Shown one piece after another: positions 45,693-56,059 of a stretch of 64,000 bases of DNA; within the stretch, counting starts at the first letter, position 1; each line of letters opens with the position of its first letter. The translations under genes and the position numbers were made by a program. The stretch is from positions 248,001-312,000 of the forward strand of contig NZ_FQVK01000001.1 of NCBI RefSeq assembly GCF_900129345.1. The letters are read 5' to 3'. The DNA comes from Ruegeria intermedia. Lineage in GTDB: Bacteria; Pseudomonadota; Alphaproteobacteria; Rhodobacterales; Rhodobacteraceae. The notes beneath the pieces were generated by a model that saw nothing but the letters and a program-made list of their open reading frames with translations, made no database searches and was not told where the DNA came from.

Positions 45693-46127
45693 ATGACACA
45701 GATCCGAAACATCGCCCCCGTGGGTGAGCTGAAAGTGCAGGCCAAACGCCTGCGCGAGAAACTGCGTGGTGCCGGCGTGGCCCTGAGCCATGCGCAATCG
45801 CTTGAGATGATCGCCCATCAGCATGGCGCGCGCGACTGGAACACGTTGCACGCGATGGCCGGAAACCGGCTGCACCTGAAGGTCGGAGACCGCGTGCAGG
45901 GCACCTATCTGGGCCAGCCCTTCACCGGGGAAATCCGCGGCCTGACGGTGTTGGGCGACGGCGCGCAGCGGCGGATCACGCTGCAGTTCGACTCCCCGGT
46001 CGACGTGGTGACCTTTGACAGCTTCTCGGCCTTTCGCCAGCGCGTCAGCGGTCAGATCGGCTGGGACGGGCGTTCGGCCCGACACACGTCGAACGGCGAA
46101 CCGCAGCTGGTGGTGCGCCCGGCCTGA
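45693..46127 (+). CDS. Glyoxalase-superfamily-related small protein
   Basis: The 144-residue protein has a segment typical of small 'glyoxalase-related' proteins (KVQAKRLREKLRGAGVALSH, then MIAHQHGARDWNTLHAMAG) followed by a beta-rich C-terminal half (KVGDRVQGTYLGQPFTGEIRG). No glyoxalase catalytic residues can be assigned, so enzymatic activity is unknown. It stands alone with a strong terminator after it. Confidence 0.65.
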   Translation: MTQIRNIAPVGELKVQAKRLREKLRGAGVALSHAQSLEMIAHQHGARDWNTLHAMAGNRLHLKVGDRVQGTYLGQPFTGEIRGLTVLGDGAQRRITLQFDSPVDVVTFDSFSAFRQRVSGQIGWDGRSARHTSNGEPQLVVRPA

Positions 46128-46134
46128 CGCAAAT

Positions 46135-46172
46135 GGGGCAAGGCGCCGGACCGCGCCTTGCCCCGCATTTTG
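46135..46172 (+). terminator. Terminator between convergent genes
   Basis: A perfect 12-bp stem (GGGGCAAGGCGC / GCGCCTTGCCCC, 6-base loop) followed by GCATTTTG, eight bases after the glyoxalase-related gene. Confidence 0.8.
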
Positions 46173-46190
46173 TGCGTTCCCGTGCGGGGG

Positions 46191-47630
46191 TTATTCCGGG
46201 GTCCAGCCGCTGATGGCTTTGACCTCCAAAAAGTCCTCGAGCCCCCAGACACCGCCTTCGCGCCCGTTCCCGGACTGTTTCATGCCGCCAAAGGGTGAAC
46301 CGGCAGCGCGCGACTGGCCGTTCATCTCGACCATGCCCGAGCGCAGTTTGCGCGCCATGCGATTGGCGCGGGCGCCGTCCTGCGTCTGGACATAGTTGGT
46401 CAGGCCATAGGGCGTGTCATTGGCGATCTCGATGGCCTCTTCCTCGGTGTCGAAGGGGATCATCGTCAGGACCGGGCCAAAGATTTCCTCGCGGGCGATG
46501 GTCATCTGGTTGTTGGCGTCGGCAAAGACCGTCGGCTTGACGAAATAGCCCTTGTTGAAGCCCTCGGGGCGGCCGGTGCCGCCGGCGACCAGGCGTGCAC
46601 CTTCGTCGATGCCTTTCTGGATCAGGGCCTGGATCTTGGTCCATTGCAACTCGTTCACGACGGGGCCGATATGGCGGCCTTCCTGCATCGCCGGCCCCAC
46701 GGTGACCTTGCCCGCCACCTCGGCCGCGGTTTCCACCGCCTGGTCATAGATCGGGCGCTGCACCAGCATCCGGCTGGGCGCGTTGCAGCTCTGGCCGGTG
46801 TTGTTCATCATGTGCAGCACGCCGCGCTTGACCGCCTTGTCATCGGCATCGGCAAAGATCACGTTGGCGCCCTTGCCGCCCAGTTCCAGATGCACCTTCT
46901 TCAGCGTGTCGGCGGCGTTCTTGGAGATCGCCGTGCCCGCGCGGGTCGAGCCGGTGAAGCTGACCATGTCGACGTCGGGGTGGCCCGAAAGCTGAGTGCC
47001 CACGCCGGCCCCGTCCCCGTTCACAAGGTTGAAGACACCGGCGGGGAAGCCCGCCTCGTGCATCATCTCGGCAAAGATCATCGCGTTCAGCGGGCTTTGC
47101 TCGGACGGTTTCAGAACCATGGTGCAGCCCGCGATCGCCGCCGCGCCCACCTTGAGCGTGATCTGGTTCATCGGCCAGTTCCACGGGGTGATCAGCGCGG
47201 CGACGCCGACCGCCTCATAGATGATCCGGTCATTGGGGGCATGGTCGCCCAGGGGGCGTTCGAACTGGAAATCCTTGGCCGCACGCACGAAATTCTTCAG
47301 ATGCCAGATCCCGGCGCCCACCTGCTGGGTGCGCGACATGTCGATCGGCGCGCCCATCTCCATCGACATCGCCTGCGCGAGGTCTTCGGCGCGGGTGGGG
47401 TAGATCTCGATCAGCTTTTCCACCAGCGCGATGCGCTCTTCGACCGGGGTGGCCATCCAGCCCGGCAGCGCCGCCTTGGCCGCCGCCACGGCCGCGTCGG
47501 TATCGGCCTGACCGCCCAGTGAGATCACCGTGCAGGGCTCCTCGGTCGAGGGGTCGATCACATGGAAATCATTGGCTTGGCTGGGGGCGACCCACTGGCC
47601 GTTGATGTAAAAATCGCGTTTCTCGATCAT
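46191..47630 (-). CDS. Aldehyde dehydrogenase family protein
   Basis: The 479 residues form a complete NAD(P)-dependent aldehyde dehydrogenase with Asn151 (TPWNWP), Glu249 (LELGGKGA) and Cys282 (GQSCNAPSR). The Cys context (QSCNAPSRMLV) is close to aldehyde dehydrogenases active on aliphatic or hydroxy aldehydes, but the substrate cannot be named. A GAGGACACGCC ribosome site fixes the ATG. It is divergent from a 1-Cys peroxiredoxin across an AT-rich region with a 14-bp palindrome. Confidence 0.88.
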   Translation of the reverse strand: MIEKRDFYINGQWVAPSQANDFHVIDPSTEEPCTVISLGGQADTDAAVAAAKAALPGWMATPVEERIALVEKLIEIYPTRAEDLAQAMSMEMGAPIDMSRTQQVGAGIWHLKNFVRAAKDFQFERPLGDHAPNDRIIYEAVGVAALITPWNWPMNQITLKVGAAAIAGCTMVLKPSEQSPLNAMIFAEMMHEAGFPAGVFNLVNGDGAGVGTQLSGHPDVDMVSFTGSTRAGTAISKNAADTLKKVHLELGGKGANVIFADADDKAVKRGVLHMMNNTGQSCNAPSRMLVQRPIYDQAVETAAEVAGKVTVGPAMQEGRHIGPVVNELQWTKIQALIQKGIDEGARLVAGGTGRPEGFNKGYFVKPTVFADANNQMTIAREEIFGPVLTMIPFDTEEEAIEIANDTPYGLTNYVQTQDGARANRMARKLRSGMVEMNGQSRAAGSPFGGMKQSGNGREGGVWGLEDFLEVKAISGWTPE

Positions 47631-47724
47631 GGCGTGTCCTCTTGATCCGCATTCATTCGACCGCGCGGTCGGTTTTCCCGGGCACTCTGTCACTGCGGCC
47701 CCCTTGGAGCAAGGCAATTCTGGA

Positions 47725-47738
47725 AATTTGATCAAATT
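47725..47738. promoter_or_regulatory. Perfect 14-bp palindrome between ald and prx genes
   Basis: AATTTGATCAAATT is a perfect dyad in the 217-base divergent region. A further ATTGATC sits just beside it. This suits a shared operator, but no regulator gene is adjacent. Confidence 0.45.
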
Positions 47739-47847
47739 ATTGATCGCAGGTTTTTTGCCCCTGTGCCACATCAATGGTTTAACCTGAGGGCAAAGTGATT
47801 AGGTTTGCACCAACCGACTCGGGTTTTCACAGGAAAGGAGATGCATC

Positions 47848-48498
47848 ATGGGTTTGCGCATCAACGATACCGTCCCCAATTTCACCGCTGAAACGGACCA
47901 GGGCACCATCCAGTTCCACGACTGGATCGGCGACAGCTGGGCGATCCTGTTCTCGCACCCGAAGGATTTCACGCCGGTCTGCACCACCGAGTTTTCGGCG
48001 GTGGCGCAACTGGCCGATGAATGGGCCAAGCGCAACACGAAGGTGATCGGTCTGTCCGTGGACGGGGTCGAGGACCACAAGAAGTGGAAGAAGGACATCG
48101 AGGCCTATGGGAAGGCCAACCCCGGCTTCCCGATCATTGCCGATGAAGGGCTGGAAGTCTCGAAGGCATTCGACATGCTGCCTGCCGACGCATTCCTGCC
48201 CGACGGCCGCACCGCTGCCGACAGCGCGACCGTTCGCGCCGTGTTCATCATCGGACCGGACAAGAAGCTGAAGCTGTCGATGATCTACCCGATGACGGTG
48301 GGCCGCAACTTTGCCGAGGTCCTGCGCGCGCTGGACGGGTTGCAGATGAGCGCCAAGGGTGTGGCCACCCCCGCCAACTGGGTACCGGGCGAAGACGTGA
48401 TCATCCCGCCCACGGTTTCCAACGAAGACGCGAAGGAGAAGTTCGGCGAGTTCGAGACGATCTTCCCCTATCTGCGCAAGACCAAGGCGCCGGCCTGA
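47848..48498 (+). CDS. 1-Cys peroxiredoxin (Prx6 type)
   Basis: The 216 residues carry peroxidatic Cys45 in FTPVCTTEFS and the long C-terminal Prx6-type domain (GMNP-like NWVPGEDVIIPP), with no resolving Cys in the usual place. It reduces peroxides using an external thiol donor. AAGGAG is nine bases upstream. A second peroxiredoxin of a different class is at 30 kb. Confidence 0.92.
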   Translation: MGLRINDTVPNFTAETDQGTIQFHDWIGDSWAILFSHPKDFTPVCTTEFSAVAQLADEWAKRNTKVIGLSVDGVEDHKKWKKDIEAYGKANPGFPIIADEGLEVSKAFDMLPADAFLPDGRTAADSATVRAVFIIGPDKKLKLSMIYPMTVGRNFAEVLRALDGLQMSAKGVATPANWVPGEDVIIPPTVSNEDAKEKFGEFETIFPYLRKTKAPA

Positions 48499-48511
48499 CG
48501 GCGACCGGGTC

Positions 48512-48580
48512 GGGGGCTGTCTGCCCCCATCGCGCCCCAAGGGGCGCGATTCCCCCGAGGATATTTTCAGCCAGATGAAG
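48512..48580. repeat. Palindromic repeat element of REP type
   Basis: After the peroxiredoxin gene come GGGGGC/GCCCCC (48512-48517 with 48523-48528) and a 10-bp perfect stem ATCGCGCCCC/GGGGCGCGAT around AA (48529-48550), then TCCCCCGAGGATATTTTCAGC and CAGATGAAG. I recall the CCCCCGAGGATATTTT...CAGATGAAG unit as a frequent intergenic repeat in Rhodobacteraceae genomes; that is memory, not a search. Its last part overlaps the final codons of the GT25-like gene. It may also act as a terminator for the peroxiredoxin gene. Confidence 0.6.
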
Positions 48581-49298
48581 CGGGCGCGCGCTGCGGATGC
48601 AGGTGCAGTTGCGCGCGATAGGCGGCGCGCTTGAATTCGCGGGTCAGTTTGTCGGTCAGGGGCGGTTTCGTCTGGATCGTCGAGCCTCCGAGTTCACCGG
48701 CCACTTCCTGGTTGCCGCTGCCCAAGAGGGAATGGACGGGTTGGCCCGTGATCCAGTGCATCTGCAGAAACGTGTCCACCGGGCGGTCGATCTGGTCGGT
48801 GGCGGCCAGCAGACGTTCCGCCGCCTTCCGCCCCACCACCTGACAGCAGCATTGCAGCCCGATGACCTTGGGCAGGATCAGGCGCAAGCCGTCGCGCTCG
48901 GCCAAGGTTTGGGCGGCGGTTTCGCGCTGCTTGACCGGGATGCGGATATAATGGTCAGGGGTCGCGATCGGGCGTAGCAGATCCAGCGCCGCTGATATCC
49001 GGCCGGGATCGACGCGCAGGTCATCCTCGGCGGTGATCGCCAGATCGATCCCCTCGTCGACCATCTTGCGCCAGATCCGGCGGTGGCTTTCGAAGACGCC
49101 GATTTCGGCCGGGCGCAGGGCGAAGGGGTAGCGCGGGCGATGCAGGTTGCCCGGGTGCAGTGTGACCCCGGCAATCTGCGCCGGATCGCGCCCGTCCACC
49201 GCTTCGATCAGTTCGGCATTGGGCAACTCGGCGCAGAGTTTCTCGGCATTCGGGCGGCGCGCGGTGCTGGAGGACATATGGATGATGAAGGATCGCAT
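48567..49298 (-). CDS. Glycosyltransferase family 25-like (LPS biosynthesis) protein
   Basis: The 243 residues begin MRSFIIHMSSSTARRPN and show ELIEAVDGRDP, SHRRIWRKMVDEG and an acidic TAEDDLRVD motif (EDD at 91-93), typical of GT25 transferases acting on lipopolysaccharide or other glycans. No other LPS gene is near. The stop and last codons (ASSG, stop) come from the repeat element, so the C-terminus may have been changed by its insertion. Confidence 0.75.
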   Translation of the reverse strand: MRSFIIHMSSSTARRPNAEKLCAELPNAELIEAVDGRDPAQIAGVTLHPGNLHRPRYPFALRPAEIGVFESHRRIWRKMVDEGIDLAITAEDDLRVDPGRISAALDLLRPIATPDHYIRIPVKQRETAAQTLAERDGLRLILPKVIGLQCCCQVVGRKAAERLLAATDQIDRPVDTFLQMHWITGQPVHSLLGSGNQEVAGELGGSTIQTKPPLTDKLTREFKRAAYRAQLHLHPQRAPASSG

Positions 49299-49347
49299 GA
49301 TGCCGTGCATAGAGCAGGGCTGCGACCCGGGAAAGGCCCCGGGAGAA

Positions 49348-49378
49348 CAAAAAAGACCCCGGCCGGAACCGGGGTCTT
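49348..49378 (-). terminator. Terminator of pnp
   Basis: A 10-bp perfect stem (AAGACCCCGG / CCGGGGTCTT) 25 bases after the pnp stop is followed on the minus strand by a T-run (six T's from the stem base). Confidence 0.88.
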
Positions 49379-49402
49379 GGATTTCGCAAAGGGCAGGGCG
49401 GG

Positions 49403-51553
<2,151 letters not shown>

Positions 51554-51837
51554 TTGCGTATCCTAGAAGGGAGCTCTCCCAGGCCCATCCCGGGTCTCCC
51601 GTTTGCGTGGCGGCCCCATTGCCGCCGACCCCATTCATCCTTGTTTCGAGTGCCGGGGTCAGGGCACAACGTCTCAGATGCTGCGCGCATACAATAGAAT
51701 GCGCGGGATTGAAAGAGAAACCGAACGGCCCTGGCCCGCACGGGCAAGTGGGGGCATGGACGCACCGGGGGCGCGGCGCTAAGGTGACGGAGGAGGCATT
51801 CCGTTGTCTCCGGTTCGACCCCGGCGGAGGTACAGGT

Positions 51838-52584
51838 ATGCGAGTCGGACGAGTGTTGGCCCCGTTGGCGGCCTTGCTGATGGCGGCGCAGGCGACCTTG
51901 GCCGGACCCGCGCCGCTGAACTGGTCCGACCTGCGCGACCCCGCGGTGCAGCAGTTCGAGGACCCCTATCGCGACCTCAGCCCCGAACAGTTCGACGATC
52001 TGCTGTTCGCCGTGCGCCTGCGCGGGCGCCTGCAACAGGATCGCGGCACCGCCGAGGAGCGTCGGAAATGGCAGGCCCTGCTGGATGAAACCGAGGACGC
52101 CCTGGCCGCCGACGGCATCGATGTGGACTGGTTGCTGGATCAGCGCGAAGCGGTCACCGAGCGCCGCCGTCGTGCTGCCACGCAGGGCAATCCGGCGTAT
52201 GACGGTCAAATCGTGACCTTGGTGGGTTTCGCCATCCCCGCGCCGCCGGAGGCCGACGGGCGCGCGGTGGCCTATCTGGTGCCCGAGCGCGGCATGTGCA
52301 GCCACATGCCGCCGCCGCCACCGAACCAGATGATCCGGGTTCGGCTATCCAATGACTGGGCACCCACCTTAAATCACGAGCCAGTCCGCCTGACGGGCCG
52401 GCTTGTTATCGATCCGTCCGAACAGCAGATGGTCGTCGTGGACGGGCTTATGCCGATGCGCGCCACCTTCCGTCTTGATGTGACGGGGGCCGAGCCGTTG
52501 GCGCAGACGGCGCCGTCGACCGCGGATGCCGCCGAACGGATGCGCGCCGGTGCCCGGCGCAAGACCGGCGGGGCCTCGGACTGA
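51838..52584 (+). CDS. DUF3299 exported protein
   Basis: The 248 residues start with a signal peptide (cleavage near TLAGP, 22). The C-terminal half has the DUF3299 hallmark MCSHMPPPPPNQMIRV and VGFAIPAPPEADG. Members are uncharacterised and often lie near ABC/FtsX-type export genes; none is here. A GGAGG seven bases upstream fixes the ATG. It is divergent from pnp and its first promoter lies in the 284-base gap. Confidence 0.85.
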   Translation: MRVGRVLAPLAALLMAAQATLAGPAPLNWSDLRDPAVQQFEDPYRDLSPEQFDDLLFAVRLRGRLQQDRGTAEERRKWQALLDETEDALAADGIDVDWLLDQREAVTERRRRAATQGNPAYDGQIVTLVGFAIPAPPEADGRAVAYLVPERGMCSHMPPPPPNQMIRVRLSNDWAPTLNHEPVRLTGRLVIDPSEQQMVVVDGLMPMRATFRLDVTGAEPLAQTAPSTADAAERMRAGARRKTGGASD

Positions 52585-52811
52585 TCCTGCCTTTTGTGGG
52601 CGGGCGCTGAAAGCTTCTGCCCATAGCCGGCACCGCGCCGAAGCCGCTCTCCGGCTTGACCGGCGTTCAAGTCATGCGGCCGACGACGCCATCGGCGAAG
52701 GCGCAACCCGACACGCTGGCGCGCCGTCGCGCCGCGCAGCGCCAGGCCCAATCGCGCGGAAGTACGCCCGCCGTCTGACCGGCGTTCTTCCGGGCCACAT
52801 GCCTGTGACAG

Positions 52812-53722
52812 TCAGCGGCGCCGCGGTCCTGCCACACATTTGCCGGTTTCCGCGCCGATGAAACGCGAGTGGCCCGGAGACCCGCCGGGCATCGCTACGC
52901 CTTCACCCAGCATGAAACGGACGCTGTGCCCGCCGTTCGGTCCGGCAGGAAACCGGGGGATCGGCTTGACGATCTTGAAATACCCCTCCGAAGTCTGGGT
53001 GATCGCCCCGTTGCGGGCGAGTTGCAGCAAACCCGCCTGTTGCGGAAGAACCCTGTACCCTTCGGCATCGCGGTTCGACACGACATCCTCGGGTGCAACC
53101 TCGAGGATCCCGCCGGGAGAGCACCTGAGCAGAAGCCTCTCCAGCTTTAACTCAAGCCCTTTCGCCGGACCTTCGGCGGGTTCCGCCAATTCGGTGACCC
53201 CGTCCTCGGTTGCGATGAACTGTCGGTTGCCCTTGAGGATCGTCAGGCTTCCGCCGGATTGGCTTCCCCGTTTCGATCCCGAGATGTTTCCGGACGGAAG
53301 ACCGATTTCGCCGAGCCTGTAGCTTCCCACAACATGGTTCGCGCTGCGCTTGAGCTTTGAGGCGACCAAGCCTTTGGCAACGACCGCCTCGTCGCCGAAG
53401 GCTCGGCTTTCTGCGCGTCCGGTGCGATCTGCCTGACGACTGCCGCGATCTTTTCCGGGGTGACGATGTCAAGCCGATTGGCGCGTTGCCGTGCCGTCGT
53501 CATCTGGTTGCGAATTGCCAGAGCTTCACGGGCAAGCTTTCCATTCGGAGCAAGACTGAACAGTTGCGGAATCGTGTGTTCGATGAACTGGTCTGGATTG
53601 TCGCGTATCTGCGTCATGGTTCGTGGCGAAAGCTGAACATCCGCTGTCGGCGCTTCCGCCGTTTACATCCATGCAATGTTTACCGCGACCAAAACCGCGA
53701 CGGGCTTCCAAAGTTGTGCCAT
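52812..53722 (-). pseudogene. Decayed exported-protein gene (nonsense + frameshift)
   Basis: Read leftward from ATG at 53722, a signal-like stretch (MAQLWKPVAVLVAVNIAWM) runs into an in-frame TAA at 53665-53663. The same frame then continues AEAPTADVQLSPRTMTQIRDNPDQF... to about QKAEP. Coding then resumes in another frame (FGDEAVVAKGLVASKLKRSANHVV, from about 53405) to a stop at 52812. The product would be about 300 residues with RFPAGPNGGHSVRFMLGEG near its end, exported by Sec. I do not recognise the family. The 911-base span is not a multiple of three, as expected for a frameshift. It lies between rpsO and the DUF3299 gene. A sequencing error could explain one lesion but hardly both. Confidence 0.6.
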
Positions 53723-53877
53723 CTGGATGAATCTCGCTCGTCTGAAAATACCCTCATTGGGTGGCCCGGGCCTAGAAGGGCCAACCCCTGGAGGAGTGAT
53801 CCAAGCAGCTTTGCGGAAGGGATTCAGCGACTTCGCGGCAAGTCTCAAATGCCCTGATGGTCCGGCGACTGCGGGTA

Positions 53878-53905
53878 TGAAAAACGCCCGCCAAATGGCG
53901 GGCGT
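53878..53905 (-). terminator. Terminator of rpsO
   Basis: A 9-bp perfect stem (ACGCCCGCC / GGCGGGCGT, loop AAAT) is followed on the minus strand by five T's, 30 bases after the rpsO stop. Confidence 0.9.
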
Positions 53906-53934
53906 CTGGAGCTGGAAAGCGGGGTGTTCCGGGC

Positions 53935-54204
53935 TTAGCGGCGGATGCCCAGCTTTTTGATCAGGTCCTGGTAGCGCGCTTCTTCCTTGCCCTTCAGGTA
54001 GTCCAGCAGCTTGCGGCGCTGGGCGACCATCTTCAGCAGACCACGGCGGCCGTGGTTGTCTTTCTTGTGGGTCTTGAAGTGCTCGGTCAGGGTGTTGATC
54101 CGCGAGGTCAGGATGGCAACCTGGACTTCCGGCGAACCGGTGTCGCCGTCCTTGGTTGCGAATTCTTTCATGACGCGTGCTTTTTCTTCGGCAGTGATCG
54201 ACAT
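53935..54204 (-). CDS. rpsO: 30S ribosomal protein S15
   Basis: The 89 residues are a full-length S15 ([38 protein letters not shown] and [21 protein letters not shown], in part). S15 binds 16S rRNA early in 30S assembly. A strong SD (AAAGGAG) precedes the ATG. It has its own terminator, so pnp must have another promoter. Confidence 0.97.
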   Translation of the reverse strand: MSITAEEKARVMKEFATKDGDTGSPEVQVAILTSRINTLTEHFKTHKKDNHGRRGLLKMVAQRRKLLDYLKGKEEARYQDLIKKLGIRR

Positions 54205-54347
54205 CGGGGTCTCCTTTACAGGTTAGAGTTGATGGCGCAGGCCGGGATGTCGTCCAGCGCAGGCCCATGGAGAGAACCGCACCGATTCCGATGCGGATGG
54301 GCGCGTATAGGCGCATTTGGCGCGAATGGCAAAGGGTTTCTGGTCCG

Positions 54348-55433
54348 TCAGCCGGTTGCCGCGGACTGGGGCCCCGACAGGGTGGAAACCAGCTCGATAT
54401 CGTCCAGCGTCAGCCCCTCGGCACCGAGCAGCTGTGCCACCAACTGCCCATTGACCAGCACCTGCGTCATGTCGGGGTCGTCGGCATTCTGTTCGATCGA
54501 GATCTCGGGTGCCTCGGGCTGGTCCCAGGACACCAGCAGCTTGTCCTGTCCGTGGGCAAAATCCGTGACGGTCACTTCCGGCCCGGCGGGGGCGCCGTCC
54601 AAAAGGAACGTGTCGTCGCCCGCGCCGCCGGTGGCGATATCGCCCAGGCCGGCCAGGATGGTGTCGTCTCCGGCCCCTCCGTTCAGAAAATCGGTGGACG
54701 GCGTGTCTTCGCCATCGGACCCGTCCACCGTGTCGTCCCCGTCGCCGCCGAACAAAGCGTCCGCGCCCGCGCCGCCGGCCAGGCGGTCATCGCCGGCGCC
54801 GCCCTGCAGCGAATCCTCGCCCGCGTCACCGGCCAAGATGTCGTTGCCCTGCCCGCCATACAGCTCGTCCTCGTTGGAGCCGCCGGTCAGCCTGTCGTCG
54901 CCGTGATGGCCAAAAAGCGCGTCGTCTCCGGTGCCGCCATCCAGACTGTCTGCGTCATCCTGCCCGTGCAGGGTGTCGTCGCCCGCTCCGCCGGTCAGCT
55001 TGTCTGTGCCCTGATCGCCGAACAGAACGTCATTCCCGTCGCCGCCTACCACGGTATCGTCGCCGCCATATCCGTTGATCTGATCGTTTCCTGCGCCGCC
55101 GGCCAGAACATCGTCGCCTTCCGCCCCGGCAATGACCAGGTTGCCTTCATAATCGGACAGAACGGTGCCGGCCGAGGGTGTCTTTTCCGCATCCGGCGCG
55201 CTGTCCTCGGGGGCGATTTCGTCCGTCGCGGTTGTGGTGTCGGGTTCGACAAGGTTGCCCTCGCTGGGCATGTCGTCGGTCTCGAGCAGGTTGCCTTGGG
55301 ACACGTCGGCGGTCTCTTCGTCCTCGATCACGTCGGTGTCTGTCTCGTCCTCTTCCGAGGGCAAGAGGACATCGCTCATGGCATAGGCGGCGCCGCCGAT
55401 GGCGGCCAGCCCAAGCAGGCCGAACAGGAACAT
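54348..55433 (-). CDS. RTX-type calcium-binding repeat protein with N-terminal membrane anchor
   Basis: The 361 residues have an N-terminal hydrophobic segment (MFLFGLLGLAAIGGAAYAM), an acidic linker (25-90) and about 18 glycine-rich GGxGxDxxx nonapeptide repeats (about 105-285), which bind Ca2+. A beta-rich C-terminal part follows (ending LDDIELVSTLSG). RTX proteins usually leave by a type I system with a C-terminal signal; the N-terminal anchor suggests a different location. No T1SS gene is adjacent. Function unknown. A partial CtrA-like site lies 84 bases upstream. Confidence 0.85.
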   Translation of the reverse strand: MFLFGLLGLAAIGGAAYAMSDVLLPSEEDETDTDVIEDEETADVSQGNLLETDDMPSEGNLVEPDTTTATDEIAPEDSAPDAEKTPSAGTVLSDYEGNLVIAGAEGDDVLAGGAGNDQINGYGGDDTVVGGDGNDVLFGDQGTDKLTGGAGDDTLHGQDDADSLDGGTGDDALFGHHGDDRLTGGSNEDELYGGQGNDILAGDAGEDSLQGGAGDDRLAGGAGADALFGGDGDDTVDGSDGEDTPSTDFLNGGAGDDTILAGLGDIATGGAGDDTFLLDGAPAGPEVTVTDFAHGQDKLLVSWDQPEAPEISIEQNADDPDMTQVLVNGQLVAQLLGAEGLTLDDIELVSTLSGPQSAATG

Positions 55434-55516
55434 GAAACCCTCCGGGCAGATATTGCTCCGAGTGTGAAATATCCCACCCGATCAGGGCGTTGGTCAAGGG
55501 CTACTTGATTCTGTGG

Positions 55517-55531
55517 TTAACCGCTCGTTAC
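55517..55531. promoter_or_regulatory. Partial CtrA-like site upstream of the RTX gene
   Basis: TTAA, seven bases, TTAC (7 of 8 consensus positions), 84 bases before the RTX start and overlapping the DUF1643 stop. Weak on its own. Confidence 0.3.
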
Positions 55532-56037
55532 CGGCCCCAGGGCTGCGGTTGCTGCGAATAGGCGATGTACAGCGGGTGCTTGGGGTGGCCGTCCTTGGTC
55601 AGGCCCAGGTGGAACAGCGGCTGGCCGGTGCCGCGCAGCAGACGCTCGACCGCTGGGCCGCGATCCAGATGCGCGCCATGGGTGCCCCAGGCGGCGATCA
55701 CCTGGTCGGCCCAGTCCACGCCGGCCAGGATGGCGGCGTCGTTGTCCGGCCCCACCGGATCGGCCGCCGCGCGCATCTTGCGCGGGTTGGTGTCGCGCCA
55801 GGCAAAGATGTTGGTCACCTGGAAGGCCCCGAACCCCAAGGCCCGCGCGCGCCGTTCGCAACGCTCGACGGTCGGGTCATTCTGCACCTCGGTCGCGGTC
55901 GAGGGGTTCAGCATCACGAACAACGCCCGGCGCCCGGCCGGATCCCAGATGCGGGTCAGGCTGTAGCGATAGCGTTCGCAGTCGGAATAGACGGCTGTCG
56001 AGGGCGCGTCGCCCTTGGTATGGGACCGGGTGATCAT
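55528..56037 (-). CDS. DUF1643 family protein
   Basis: The 169 residues have the family motif MLNPSTAT (42-49) and CERRARALGFGAFQVTNIFAWRDTNP. Members are uncharacterised small cytosolic proteins. I chose the ATG that removes a non-conserved 19-residue extension. It follows truB closely on the same strand (23 bases). Confidence 0.85.
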   Translation of the reverse strand: MITRSHTKGDAPSTAVYSDCERYRYSLTRIWDPAGRRALFVMLNPSTATEVQNDPTVERCERRARALGFGAFQVTNIFAWRDTNPRKMRAAADPVGPDNDAAILAGVDWADQVIAAWGTHGAHLDRGPAVERLLRGTGQPLFHLGLTKDGHPKHPLYIAYSQQPQPWGR

Positions 56038-56059
56038 GCGCCTTCGCTTAGCACGGGAC

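Noticed and set aside
52585-52811. Coding frames in the gap after the DUF3299 gene
   Set aside because: Frames are short, Arg/Pro-rich and unsupported by ribosome sites; nothing assignable is seen here.
54267-55508. Repetitive frame opposite the RTX gene that could look like a repeat array
   Set aside because: The periodicity is the RTX nonapeptide read backwards; spacing is 27 bases without identical repeats and spacers, so it is not a CRISPR.
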